Source: Opitutales bacterium (GTDB lineage Bacteria > Verrucomicrobiota > Verrucomicrobiia > Opitutales > Seribacteraceae). From it: a stretch of 64,000 nt of DNA. Below are positions 34,136 to 43,074 of the stretch, in pieces; position 1 is the first letter of the stretch; every line of letters starts with the position of its first letter. The DNA is taken from contig JAQWWZ010000031.1 of assembly GCA_029254745.1 (NCBI GenBank), positions 46,391-110,390 on the forward strand, given 5' to 3'. A model generated the notes under the pieces. It worked only from the letters and a program-made list of their open reading frames with translations. It was not told the DNA's origin and searched no databases. Position numbers and translations under genes: made by a program.

Positions 34136-34705
34136 TTACCCGCATACTGAAATTACCCGTTCTGCAATAACCTCAAAGGAAGCAAGCTTCCCAATTCCTT
34201 CGTACCCACAAGCAAGTTCGCCGACCACAGGTTCAATGATCTCGACTCCCCTGCCCTTCAATACAGTAATATTCTGTTGCACGGCTTCATGCTCGTACAT
34301 TTTACCATTCATCGCAGGGGCCAACATCACCGGGGCTTTGGTCGCCAAATAAATTGCACCCAATAGATCACTGGCAAAGCCGTGAGCATAGTTGCCTATC
34401 TGTTGGGCGGTTGCGGGGGCAACGAGAAAAAGATCAATCTTGTCCGCTAGTTCAATGTGCCCAGGTTGCCAGCCTTTCTCGTCCCAGAAGGAAGTAAGCA
34501 CGGGATTACGGGATAGTGTCTCCAAGGTCAACGCAGTGATAAACTTAGTGGCAGATTCGGTCATTACCACATGAACATCAGCTCCAGACTTTCTCAATTC
34601 ACCGATTAAATCCGTAGATTTATACGCAGCAATGGAACCAGAAACCCCGAGGGCAATGGTCTTACCCGAAAGTGGACCGGATGAGAATGGAGCCAAATAT
34701 GACAT
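34136..34705 (-). CDS. coaC: Phosphopantothenoylcysteine decarboxylase, monofunctional CoaC-type flavoprotein
   Basis: 189 aa, HFCD flavoprotein fold. 'KTIALGVSGSIAAYKSTDLI' is the FMN-binding start, the catalytic His lies in 'QPGHIELADKIDLFLVAPAT', the substrate-binding motif is 'APAMNGKMY' (PxMNxxM), and the flap has 'ELACGYEGIGKL' with the conserved Cys. It decarboxylates phosphopantothenoylcysteine in CoA synthesis. In most bacteria this is the N-terminal half of fused CoaBC. Here it stops after the CoaC domain and no CoaB follows, so CoaB must be encoded elsewhere. Divergent from leuA. Confidence 0.85.
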   Translation of the reverse strand: MSYLAPFSSGPLSGKTIALGVSGSIAAYKSTDLIGELRKSGADVHVVMTESATKFITALTLETLSRNPVLTSFWDEKGWQPGHIELADKIDLFLVAPATAQQIGNYAHGFASDLLGAIYLATKAPVMLAPAMNGKMYEHEAVQQNITVLKGRGVEIIEPVVGELACGYEGIGKLASFEVIAERVISVCG

Positions 34706-34766
34706 GACTTTTAGTAATACACGCTATACTTAAAAACATCAACCCAATGCTTAGCGAGGGTTTCCG

Positions 34767-34788
34767 CTTTTCATCCTCTGATGAAAAG
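34767..34788 (+). promoter_or_regulatory. Hairpin in the leuA leader
   Basis: CTTTTCATC-ctct-GATGAAAAG is a perfect 9-bp stem with a tetraloop, ending 19 nt before the preferred leuA ATG (34808). It also buries the alternative in-frame ATG at 34781. No T-tract follows, so it is not a simple terminator. It could influence leuA translation. A possible -10 (TATACT, 34725-34730) lies upstream. Confidence 0.4.
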
Positions 34789-34807
34789 AGTAAAGTGGAA
34801 ATATTGT

Positions 34808-36481
34808 ATGCAAAAAAGTAAGATTACTAAATACAAACCATGGGGAACCATTGACTTACCCGATCGTGAATGGCCAAACAAAACGATCGATCGAGTTCCT
34901 GATTGGTGCAGTGTGGATTTACGGGACGGGAATCAATCACTCCCAGTTCCAATGGGAGTGGATGGAAAATTAGAATTATTTACCCTTCTCTGCTCGATTG
35001 GATTTAAGCAGATCGAGATTGGGTTCCCGTCTGCTGCCCAGACAGAATTTGATTTTGCCCGAAAACTAATTGATGAAAAGCTTGTTCCTGAAGGCGTCGC
35101 CCTGCAGGTACTTACCCAAGCACGCGAACATCTTATCCAGCGCAGTTTTGAGAGCCTACATGGTGCCCAAAAAGCAATCCTCCATCTTTATAATTCAACC
35201 TCTCCACTCCAACGTCGGATAACTTTTGGGAAATCTAAAGAAGAAATTAAAACTATAGCGGTGAATGGAGTAAAAATGGTCAAAAAGTTTCTGACCGAAC
35301 TACCTGACACCGAAGTCCAGCTTGAATATTCGCCAGAAAGTTTTTCCGATACCGAAGTGGAATATTCGCTCGAAGTTTGCGAAGCAGTCATGGATGCATG
35401 GGAACCGACCGAGCAAAGCCCAATTATTCTAAATCTTCCCGCCACGGTTGAACTCTTCACTCCGAATGTACACGCCGATCAGATTGAGTGGTTTTGTCGG
35501 AACATGAAAGAGAGAAACAAGGCAATTATCAGTTTGCACACCCACAATGATCGGGGTACCGGGACGGCAGCCACTGAGCTTGGCCTACTTGCCGGGGCTG
35601 ACCGCGTGGAGGGCACTCTGTTTGGAAATGGTGAAAGGACTGGTAACCTAGATATTGTAACTGTGGCCTTGAACATGTACGCCCAAGGGTTAAACCCACA
35701 CTTAAACTTTGAAAACATTGATAAGATACGAGAAGTGTACGAGCGCACTACAGGTATGACTGTGCACGATCGCCATCCCTACGGAGGAGATTTGGTATTT
35801 ACTGCTTTTTCCGGTTCCCATCAGGATGCGATCAAAAAAGGAATGGATTTGCGTGAGAAGCAGGGTGATTGCGGTGAAACCCTGTGGCAGGTGCCCTACC
35901 TTTCTATCGATCCCCGTGACATTGGCAGAACTTATGAAGAAATCATTCGGATAAATAGCCAAAGCGGTAAAGGTGGAGTCGCTTATATATTGTCCCGTGA
36001 ATTTGGACTGGATTTACCCAAATCAATGCACCCAGAAGTAGGGATTTTGGTAAACCACAAAGCAGACTCCGAATCCCGAGAACTTACGGCCGATGAAATC
36101 TATGCTACCTTCAAGGAGGAATACTTGGAGAAAAGGAGCCCACTTGAACTTCTTTCGTATGACACAAGCAAGGAACCCGGGCAGGACGACATTTCTTGCA
36201 TCGCATCCATTCGCTTTCATGGAAAAGAGAAAAAAATCACGGGCGTTGGCAATGGACCGATCAATGCTTTTGTAAACGCTTTGGATCAAGAAGACTTAAA
36301 AGATTTTAAGCTTATTGATTACCGGCAGCATTCTATAGGTGGTGGCTCGGCCACAGAATCCGCTGCATTTGTACAGCTTCAGTCAAAGGTTGGCCGAGTT
36401 GCTTATGGGTGCGGGATAGACTCGAGTATTGAAAAGAGTGGTTTACTTGCCCTCATCAGTGCCTACAACCGAACCAGATAG
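34808..36481 (+). CDS. leuA: 2-isopropylmalate synthase (LeuA type 2)
   Basis: 557 aa from ATG 34808. It condenses acetyl-CoA with 2-ketoisovalerate, the first committed step of leucine synthesis. 'IDLPDREWPNKTIDRVPDWCSVDLRDGNQSL' and 'ISLHTHNDRGTGTAATELGLLAGADRVEGTLFGNGERTGN' hold the metal ligands and catalytic residues. The C-terminal regulatory domain ('IRFHGKEKKITGVGNGPINAF', 'DYRQHSIGGGSATESAAFV') binds leucine in characterised enzymes. 'KYKPWGTIDLPDREWP' identifies the LeuA2 branch. The leader carries a perfect hairpin. recD2 follows after 2 nt. Confidence 0.95.
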   Translation: MQKSKITKYKPWGTIDLPDREWPNKTIDRVPDWCSVDLRDGNQSLPVPMGVDGKLELFTLLCSIGFKQIEIGFPSAAQTEFDFARKLIDEKLVPEGVALQVLTQAREHLIQRSFESLHGAQKAILHLYNSTSPLQRRITFGKSKEEIKTIAVNGVKMVKKFLTELPDTEVQLEYSPESFSDTEVEYSLEVCEAVMDAWEPTEQSPIILNLPATVELFTPNVHADQIEWFCRNMKERNKAIISLHTHNDRGTGTAATELGLLAGADRVEGTLFGNGERTGNLDIVTVALNMYAQGLNPHLNFENIDKIREVYERTTGMTVHDRHPYGGDLVFTAFSGSHQDAIKKGMDLREKQGDCGETLWQVPYLSIDPRDIGRTYEEIIRINSQSGKGGVAYILSREFGLDLPKSMHPEVGILVNHKADSESRELTADEIYATFKEEYLEKRSPLELLSYDTSKEPGQDDISCIASIRFHGKEKKITGVGNGPINAFVNALDQEDLKDFKLIDYRQHSIGGGSATESAAFVQLQSKVGRVAYGCGIDSSIEKSGLLALISAYNRTR

Positions 36482-36483
36482 CC

Positions 36484-38685
36484 TTGTCTACCAGCAAATC
36501 GAGTTCCTCCACCAGTCACCTCGAAGGGGTTCTCGAACGCATCACTTTTTACAATGAAGAAAATGGTTTTCTTATTGGTAAATTAAAAGGAAATGATAAA
36601 ACTGCAGAAATTGCAGTCGTGGGGAAAGCCCCCAAGGTCCAATGCGGAGAAACACTTGAATTACGAGGGAAATGGGTAAATCATCCGAAGCACGGCCGAC
36701 AATTTTCATTTGATTCTTTTGAGAGTAAATTACCAGCTTCTGCCTACGGCATCAGGAAATACCTGGCCAGTGGATTGATTCACGGAATTGGCAAAACCTA
36801 TGCCAATAAGATCGTGGACAAGTTTGGAGCAGACACCCTAAAAATCATCTCTGAAGAATCTGCCCGCTTACAGGAAATTGAGGGGATTGGAAAGAAGCGG
36901 ATTAAAAGCATACGGGAAGCATGGGAAGAGCAAAAAGCTGTCAGGGAAGTTATGATGTTTCTTCAAACATACGGCGTTACCGATGCCCTCTGCCTTCGAC
37001 TGGTTCGCAAATATGGCAATTCAGCCAAAACTATCCTCGAAACTGATCCCTACCGGATTATTCGAGAAGTAAAGGGCATTGGTTTTAAAACCGCTGATAA
37101 GATTGCTCTCAACCTTGGCTTGTCCAATAACGGGCCAGAAAGAATAGAGGCTGGGGTATTACATACGGTACAGGAAGCTGAGGACCAGGGACACAACCAT
37201 ATAGAAAGACGAGAATTGGTGATTCAGGCTGCCAATTTGCTTGAAGCTGATTCTAATGAAGTTGATAAACGAATTGATTGCCTGCTGCAAAGTACCAACC
37301 TTGTACCCTCAACCGAAGAATGGCTCCAGTTGCCCGCTTCTGCGCGTGCAGAGCAAACTTTAGCTCGGTGTATAACCACTCTCTCACAAACAAGATCTTC
37401 CCTACCTCCCATCCAAGAAGAAAAAGCAATTGTTTGGGCACAGGATAAGGCAGGCTTTGGCTTTGCCGAAGCTCAGATGGAGGGAATCAGGCAAGCCCTT
37501 TTGTCCAAAGTCTCGATTTTAACCGGAGGTCCGGGCACGGGAAAAACGACCATTCTCCAAGCCCTTGTGTCTATTTTAAGAGCTAAAAAGGCAAAAGTAT
37601 TACTTGCAGCACCCACTGGGCGAGCAGCCCGTCGCATGGCTGAAAGCTGTTCCTATTTCGCCCAGACTGTTCATCGCTTACTGAAGTTCGACCCAAGCCA
37701 AGGTGGCTTTACCATGAACGAAAAAAGTCCACTGATTTGTGATTTCATTATCATGGATGAAGCCAGTATGCTCGACTTAAGATTGGCTGCGGCCATGGTC
37801 CGTGCTATCCCACCTCAAGCCCACCTTCTCCTTGTTGGAGATGCGGATCAACTGCCATCGGTGGGATCTGGAAATGTCTTAAAAGATTTAATTGATTCCA
37901 AGCTGCTTACAGTAACCCGCTTAGCCGTGACCTTCCGTCAAGCAGAGGATAGTGGCATCGTTGGCCTGGCTCATGGTATTCTCAGTGGAAAAGCAAAGCC
38001 ACCCACTCCTGTTGATCATCCGAGTACCCTAAACCCTCAGCAGGATGTTCACTTTGTAAAAGCAGAAACACCTGAAGATTGTGTCTCCCATGTTTCCCTG
38101 CTTTGCCGAGAAGTTATTCCCCGCAAGTTTTCCGTGAATGTAAAAACCGATGTTCAAATCCTTGCACCTTTACATCGAGGAATTGGAGGAATTGGAAATT
38201 TGAATGATCAAATAAGAGATGCAATTAACCCCACTGGAGCCACTCAAGTCATGGGACCCTTCTTATTTCGGGAGGGAGATAAAGTCATCCAAACCCGAAA
38301 TAATTATGACAAAGATGTATTTAACGGAGATATGGGTATTATTGATTCCGTTGATACGCTCAATGGAAAGGTTGAGATTCTTTTTGAAGACCGGCGGATT
38401 ACTTATGAACGCATGGAGGTTACTGACCTGCAACCAGCCTATGCAATCTCTGTCCATAAGAGCCAGGGAAGCGAATACCCCATCGTTATATTCCCCCTGT
38501 TAAAACAGCATTTTATGATGCTTCAACGCAACCTCGTTTATACCGGTCTTACCCGGGCCAAGAAGAAAGTTATTTTTGTGGGAGATCCGGCCGCCTATGC
38601 GATGGCGATCAGGAATGATAAAACATTAATTAGGCAAACAGATCTGATTCGAAAACTAACTCTTTGCCAAGAAGCCAAAAACTAG
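36484..38685 (+). CDS. recD2: RecD2 family SF1B DNA helicase
   Basis: 733 aa, TTG start 2 nt after leuA. An N-terminal OB-like region ('LEGVLERITFYNEENGFLIGKLKG') is followed by helix-hairpin-helix motifs ('GIGKTYANKIVDKFG', 'IEGIGKKRIKSI', 'KGIGFKTADKIALNLG'). The helicase core has Walker A 'LTGGPGTGKTTIL', 'LLAAPTGRAARRMAE', Walker B 'FIIMDEASML', 'LVGDADQLPSVGSG' and the motif near 'AYAISVHKSQGSEYPIV'. RecD2 acts without RecBC as a 5'-3' helicase in DNA repair. Length matches the family. Confidence 0.94.
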   Translation: MSTSKSSSSTSHLEGVLERITFYNEENGFLIGKLKGNDKTAEIAVVGKAPKVQCGETLELRGKWVNHPKHGRQFSFDSFESKLPASAYGIRKYLASGLIHGIGKTYANKIVDKFGADTLKIISEESARLQEIEGIGKKRIKSIREAWEEQKAVREVMMFLQTYGVTDALCLRLVRKYGNSAKTILETDPYRIIREVKGIGFKTADKIALNLGLSNNGPERIEAGVLHTVQEAEDQGHNHIERRELVIQAANLLEADSNEVDKRIDCLLQSTNLVPSTEEWLQLPASARAEQTLARCITTLSQTRSSLPPIQEEKAIVWAQDKAGFGFAEAQMEGIRQALLSKVSILTGGPGTGKTTILQALVSILRAKKAKVLLAAPTGRAARRMAESCSYFAQTVHRLLKFDPSQGGFTMNEKSPLICDFIIMDEASMLDLRLAAAMVRAIPPQAHLLLVGDADQLPSVGSGNVLKDLIDSKLLTVTRLAVTFRQAEDSGIVGLAHGILSGKAKPPTPVDHPSTLNPQQDVHFVKAETPEDCVSHVSLLCREVIPRKFSVNVKTDVQILAPLHRGIGGIGNLNDQIRDAINPTGATQVMGPFLFREGDKVIQTRNNYDKDVFNGDMGIIDSVDTLNGKVEILFEDRRITYERMEVTDLQPAYAISVHKSQGSEYPIVIFPLLKQHFMMLQRNLVYTGLTRAKKKVIFVGDPAAYAMAIRNDKTLIRQTDLIRKLTLCQEAKN

Positions 38686-38709
38686 ACGATCGCAGGATAA
38701 CTCATCATC

Positions 38710-39099
38710 TTAATCGAGGATGAGAAAAATATTGAAAGAAAGAAGTAAGTAAGCAGGCAGGACCTTGATCAAAGGGTCACGGTGAAGCTTCAAGTGCATC
38801 ATGACCGCAACAAACATAATTATAGTTAAAACAACGGCTATTGGTTTAACCACGATTGGGAAAAAATAACCGAAGAGTAACCCCACGGCTAAACTTATTT
38901 TGACAACCCTTATGACTACCACCAACCACTCAGGAAGTCCATAAGCTGCAAATTCTTCCTTCATGCTTCGGGCGTTGCCCCCCCGAAACTTCGATGCCCG
39001 ATTGTAACCTATTGTCCAAGCGTAAAGGATTCCAAACGAGATAGCTCCTTTAAACACGAAAGATGCAATGGCATCCATCGGATCGGGTTCAGTAAACAT
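38710..39099 (-). CDS. DoxX-like small membrane protein
   Basis: 129 aa with four hydrophobic segments. 'MKEEFAAYGLPEWLVVVIRVVKISLAVGLLFGYF' matches the DoxX/DoxD-like pattern in which 'f..yG.p.wl...ig..Ei..a..Ll' follows the first helix. Function in the family is poorly known and often redox or envelope related. It is the last of three closely spaced minus-strand genes with an FmdB-type zinc ribbon and another membrane protein (7 and 5 nt gaps), probably an operon. Confidence 0.7.
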   Translation of the reverse strand: MFTEPDPMDAIASFVFKGAISFGILYAWTIGYNRASKFRGGNARSMKEEFAAYGLPEWLVVVIRVVKISLAVGLLFGYFFPIVVKPIAVVLTIIMFVAVMMHLKLHRDPLIKVLPAYLLLSFNIFLILD

Positions 39100-39106
39100 A
39101 TTTCTC

Positions 39107-39337
39107 TTAGTTATCTAAACCGCAGCGTCCACAGTTGCTGGGTAAACCAGAACAAGCGGAGATGTCAGGGACAGATGGAGAAAACTCAGAAGTAGAGGCT
39201 GTAAAAACCGAGAGATTTTTCTCAAGATTGAAAGACCCACAGTCCGGGCAATTTATGTGACCCTGCCAGTTTGATGATCTGGCTAGGATTTCTGAGTCCT
39301 CACTACAATCACCGCAGGTGAATTCGTAAATGGGCAT
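39107..39337 (-). CDS. FmdB-family zinc-ribbon protein
   Basis: 76 aa. 'MPIYEFTCGDCSEDSEILARS' and 'INCPDCGS' give the two CxxC pairs of the FmdB/CxxC_CXXC_SSSS putative regulatory family. The tail is Ser-rich and holds further cysteines ('SACSGLPSNCGRCGLDN'). The role is unknown in general; regulatory or metal-related functions have been proposed. It sits between two small membrane-protein genes in a tight cluster. Confidence 0.8.
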   Translation of the reverse strand: MPIYEFTCGDCSEDSEILARSSNWQGHINCPDCGSFNLEKNLSVFTASTSEFSPSVPDISACSGLPSNCGRCGLDN

Positions 39338-39342
39338 TCGGC

Positions 39343-39576
39343 TTAGTAGTTACCAAGTAATTCGACAAAGCGTAAGATCATGTAATAACATGAATAAATC
39401 ATGCCAAGGCCGAATACACCAATGATGGCCCAATCAAACAACTTTTGGGCTCCTCCACCTTCTAAAAACTTTGGTTGCTTTTCCATCGACCCAACCATAA
39501 CGATTATGTAAACCGCGATTGCAAAAATTGGCATTGTTACCATGAACCAGTCAAATTCAGAACTCATGTATCCCAT
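39343..39576 (-). CDS. Small two-helix membrane protein
   Basis: 77 aa with two hydrophobic helices ('MVTMPIFAIAVYIIVMVGSM', about 12-31, and 'WAIIGVFGLGMIYSCYYMIL', about 49-68). No family recognised. First gene of the three-gene minus-strand cluster with FmdB-like and DoxX-like genes. The start may be the first or fourth codon (both ATG). Confidence 0.6.
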   Translation of the reverse strand: MGYMSSEFDWFMVTMPIFAIAVYIIVMVGSMEKQPKFLEGGGAQKLFDWAIIGVFGLGMIYSCYYMILRFVELLGNY

Positions 39577-39763
39577 GATGGTAACGATCCCCTCCGAGTC
39601 AAGAAAGCGTTACTCAATTTGGAAGGATTCGGAAAAGAATTCGGGTATTTTTCCGAAATTTAGATTGTAAATCCATTATGAAAAGTAAATTTACATTTAC
39701 ACCTACATCTTGGGAGTAAAGTTTCATTCCTTATTTATTACACTCTTACACCAAGCCAAATTC

Positions 39764-40096
39764 ATGAAAACATCAGAAAAAGCCATAATCAACAACGAGA
39801 TCATCCGTCATGTCGTATGCTTTAAGTTTAAGGAAACAACAAACTTGGATCAAATTATTGAAGTTGAAAAAGAATTTTCTGCTCTGTCGCATAAAATCTC
39901 TGGTATTATTTCCTTGGAATGGGGTAAAAATAATAGCAAGGAAGGATTGCACAAAGATTTCAGCCATTGCTTTATCGTAAGCTTCGAAAGTGAGGAAGCT
40001 CGCGAGGCATACCTCCCCCACCGAGACCATCAGTTGTTTGTATCACTTTTAGAACCACTCCTGGATGATGTATTTGTGATCGACTTCACCCCCTAA
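39764..40096 (+). CDS. Dabb-family (stress-responsive A/B barrel) protein
   Basis: 110 aa from ATG 39764; the track start 18 codons earlier is not needed. 'IIRHVVCFKFKETTNLDQIIEVEKEFSALSHKI' and 'HCFIVSFESEEAREAYLPHRDHQLFVSLLEPLLDDVFVIDF' follow the Dabb dimeric ferredoxin-like pattern (H-x-V-x-F, then 'P.H..f'). The activity of such proteins varies. It is followed 14 nt later by an exported esterase on the same strand. Confidence 0.85.
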   Translation: MKTSEKAIINNEIIRHVVCFKFKETTNLDQIIEVEKEFSALSHKISGIISLEWGKNNSKEGLHKDFSHCFIVSFESEEAREAYLPHRDHQLFVSLLEPLLDDVFVIDFTP

Positions 40097-40110
40097 TAAT
40101 AATTTTTAAA

Positions 40111-41676
40111 ATGTATAATTTAAAACTTACCTACTTTCATATCATGCACTTTTTACTCCTGTCTTGGGCAACAGGAGAGATTCGTACCCCAGCGGTTATT
40201 GGTAACCACATGGTTCTTCAACAAAACCATCCAAATCCAATATGGGGATGGGATAAACCTGGCCAATCCATTGAAGTAACGATTTCTGGACAAAACCATA
40301 AAGCAGTGGCGAACAGCAAAGGCTATTGGCGCGTAGTTCTCAGCCCCATGAAATCATCAAATTCTCCCAAAGAAATGATCATTCAAGGTAGTGCTGACCT
40401 AAAGTATAAAAATATTCTTGTGGGAGAAGTGTGGCTGTGCTCAGGACAGTCGAATATGGGCTGGGGCTTAGGGCAGGCAGATGACAGCGACCTCGAATCT
40501 ATGAGTGCCAAACTTCCCAATCTTCGGCTCATCAGTGTCCCTCAGTTGGGCACGCAGAAACCACAGGATGACTTTATCGGAAAGTGGGAGCAAACCACGC
40601 CTGAGTCTGTAATCAATTTTTCTGCCATTGGTTACCTATTCGGTAGAAGACTTCACCAGGTTTTAGATGTACCCGTTGGTTTGATTGATAATGCATGGGG
40701 GGGCTCTGCCTGCGAAGCATGGATACCACGGCACAGGCTCAATCAATTAGCTGTCGCTAAACCATACCTGGAAACATGGAGGAAAACCGAGGCAGAATTC
40801 GATTTTGAAAAACTTCAAGTAGCCTACGAGAAAAATATGAAAGCATGGAAAGCGAAAGCTTCTGTTCGAAAAGAGGGAATAGCCCTGAAAAGAAAGCCAA
40901 GAGCTCCTCGCAATCAACTCACCGGCCAGCATCGTCCTGCCAACTTGTACAACGGTATGCTAAACCCGATCATTGGGTATGGAATCAAGGGAGCTATTTG
41001 GTACCAGGGCGAAAGTAACACAGGGCGCGGCCATGCTTACCGCGAAGTATTTCCGCTTATGATTCAATCATGGAGAGATGCCTGGCAACAGGGTGATTTT
41101 CCTTTTTACTGGGTACAGCTGGCAGATTATATGAACGAAGCACCCGAACCTTCGACTGAGCAAACCTGGCCTGAATTACGAGAAGCTCAGACCTTTACCC
41201 TCAACAAACTTAAGAATGTGGGAGAGGCTGTCATCATCGATGTCGGTGAAGGACGCAACATTCATCCTCGCAACAAGCAAATTGTAGCGAATCGTCTCGT
41301 ACGCTCTGCCTTGGCCAAAGATTACGGCAGAGAAATCCCCCACCAAAGCCCTCGTTATCAATCGATGGAGATTAAAGGAAATAAGATAATTCTTACCTTT
41401 GATCATGTCGGTGAAGGCTTGTATTGCTTTGATATTCCCGAAGCAAAAGGCTTCGCCATTTGCGGAGAAGATCAGGATTTCGTATGGGCCAAGGCTAAAC
41501 TTTTGGGCAGAGGTAAAGTCGAAGTCTGGGCCCAAAGCATCAAAAAGCCAATAGCAGTCAGATATGGGTGGGCGGATAATCCAGTTTGCAATCTTTACCG
41601 TAGGGATGGTTCAGTTACCCTGCCAATGACACCATTTCGTACGGATGATTTTGCGATGATTACTTTTGGTCAGTGA
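40111..41676 (+). CDS. Exported sialate O-acetylesterase-like SGNH hydrolase
   Basis: 521 aa with an N-terminal signal (about 1-22). The beta domain 'TPAVIGNHMVLQQNHPNPIWGWDKPGQSIEVTISGQ' precedes the SGNH core: catalytic Ser in 'VWLCSGQSNMGWGLG', 'NAWGGSACEAWIP', 'GAIWYQGESNTGRG' and the His in 'NIHPRNK'. It removes O-acetyl groups from sialic acids or other polysaccharides in the periplasm or outside the cell. Such genes are frequent in polysaccharide-degrading Verrucomicrobiota and Planctomycetes. No glycoside hydrolase is adjacent. Confidence 0.92.
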   Translation: MYNLKLTYFHIMHFLLLSWATGEIRTPAVIGNHMVLQQNHPNPIWGWDKPGQSIEVTISGQNHKAVANSKGYWRVVLSPMKSSNSPKEMIIQGSADLKYKNILVGEVWLCSGQSNMGWGLGQADDSDLESMSAKLPNLRLISVPQLGTQKPQDDFIGKWEQTTPESVINFSAIGYLFGRRLHQVLDVPVGLIDNAWGGSACEAWIPRHRLNQLAVAKPYLETWRKTEAEFDFEKLQVAYEKNMKAWKAKASVRKEGIALKRKPRAPRNQLTGQHRPANLYNGMLNPIIGYGIKGAIWYQGESNTGRGHAYREVFPLMIQSWRDAWQQGDFPFYWVQLADYMNEAPEPSTEQTWPELREAQTFTLNKLKNVGEAVIIDVGEGRNIHPRNKQIVANRLVRSALAKDYGREIPHQSPRYQSMEIKGNKIILTFDHVGEGLYCFDIPEAKGFAICGEDQDFVWAKAKLLGRGKVEVWAQSIKKPIAVRYGWADNPVCNLYRRDGSVTLPMTPFRTDDFAMITFGQ

Positions 41677-41700
41677 GTAGCCAACACAGGAAAATTTAAT

Positions 41701-43065
41701 TTAAACAGCTGGAAATAAGCTGCCATCTTTCATGCCGTGAATAATTTTTTTATCAGCAGGGCAGAAGGCAGCCAGTGTACCGTGCCAGTGCATCGAGTTC
41801 TTATAGAAAAAGTAGTAAGGAGACAAACGCACCCGGCCTCGTTCTTTAACTATCTTGCCGTTCTCCTGAAAGATATCATGCTCGAATGCTCTCGGTTTCC
41901 TATATTGCTGTAAAACGTACAGGGGCTGAGGATAATTGGTAAGGGCATCACTCAAAGCCTGAGCCCAATCATCTGCGGATACATCATCTCCAATGACTAC
42001 GCTTCTTGCACCCCATGCTGTTTCATGAAAACCACTGGCCTTAAGCACAAGGGATCTCTCCTTTTTACTTGCCCGGCTTAAACTCATCCATTCTGTGAGC
42101 GGTTTCTCCTTAACGAAAGGACCATCAAGATATGCTCCAGCAGGGATTGGTGATGGATCGATTATCCAAGTCTGCGGGATAGCTGCACTTAAGATTTGAC
42201 GGTCTTTTTTACTTAAAAATTCAGCCCAAAAAGAAGTGAGACGAGGGTGGTGAAAAAGGGCAAGGGACAGTTTTTCCTCATGCACAGGTTTCATGGGGGG
42301 GGTAACCACAAGGCTTCCACTTTCAACCAAACCAGCCATGTCCTGAATCAGCTTAATGTTCTCGTAGTCAAATAACTCCCAGAATCGGTAGACAACCTGT
42401 ATTTGTTTCCCATTATGCAAAAGAGCATTTCCTTGGATAACCAGTTCATTCGGATTGCAAACTTCGACGGAGAGCCCTTTTTTGCATAATTCTGTGGATA
42501 ACCATTTCATCTCCGGCAAATAAGTATCTGCTTCTTCACTTACAGCAATAACCATGCTCGCATCGATACCGCCGAAATCTTGGGCTGCCTCAAGCAGCGC
42601 CGTAGCAAACGCATCCACCATGGTCTGATCACGGGAGATCTCATAAACTTCCTCCAAGTTAGCCGTAAGCCCTATCCCTCCTGGAACCGCGTCCCACTCG
42701 GTCAGAATGATTCCATCTTGGGTGGGAAGAAGGTCTGGGCGAAGGACTAAGGGTAAAGATGTGCGAACGGCATCGGAACGCATATGCTGGATGAGCCATT
42801 CGGGTTTTCCCGCGTCATAATATTCCGCAACCCAGGGAACTTGAAAGTCCTGGTTGCGCAGGATGGATTGACCGGTCCACGACTTTCTGTAGAGAAGGTC
42901 CACCGCTCGGTAGAAAGAAAGAGCAGCTTGCCCTAAATCTTCAATCCATTCCTTGGCAGAATCAATCAAAGGCCAAGGGTATGGTGACCACTTCCATGTC
43001 TTGCCAGCAAATAATTCCTGGTCTTGTATTTGCTTAGCCCGCTGAGCCGACAAGTTAGGACTCAT
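41701..43065 (-). CDS. ATP-grasp-like protein of unknown function
   Basis: 454 aa, cytosolic. 'LVLRPDLLPTQDGIILTEWDAVPGGIGLTANL' and the C-terminal 'LVLKASGFHETAWGARSVVIGDD', 'PLYVLQQYRKPRAFEHDIF' resemble pre-ATP-grasp and ATP-grasp segments of circularly permuted ligases (glutathionylspermidine-synthase-like). The resemblance is by pattern only. It lies 9 nt after prfB on the same strand. If correct it would form a peptide or amide bond on an unknown substrate. Confidence 0.5.
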   Translation of the reverse strand: MSPNLSAQRAKQIQDQELFAGKTWKWSPYPWPLIDSAKEWIEDLGQAALSFYRAVDLLYRKSWTGQSILRNQDFQVPWVAEYYDAGKPEWLIQHMRSDAVRTSLPLVLRPDLLPTQDGIILTEWDAVPGGIGLTANLEEVYEISRDQTMVDAFATALLEAAQDFGGIDASMVIAVSEEADTYLPEMKWLSTELCKKGLSVEVCNPNELVIQGNALLHNGKQIQVVYRFWELFDYENIKLIQDMAGLVESGSLVVTPPMKPVHEEKLSLALFHHPRLTSFWAEFLSKKDRQILSAAIPQTWIIDPSPIPAGAYLDGPFVKEKPLTEWMSLSRASKKERSLVLKASGFHETAWGARSVVIGDDVSADDWAQALSDALTNYPQPLYVLQQYRKPRAFEHDIFQENGKIVKERGRVRLSPYYFFYKNSMHWHGTLAAFCPADKKIIHGMKDGSLFPAV

Positions 43066-43074
43066 GGTAAACCC

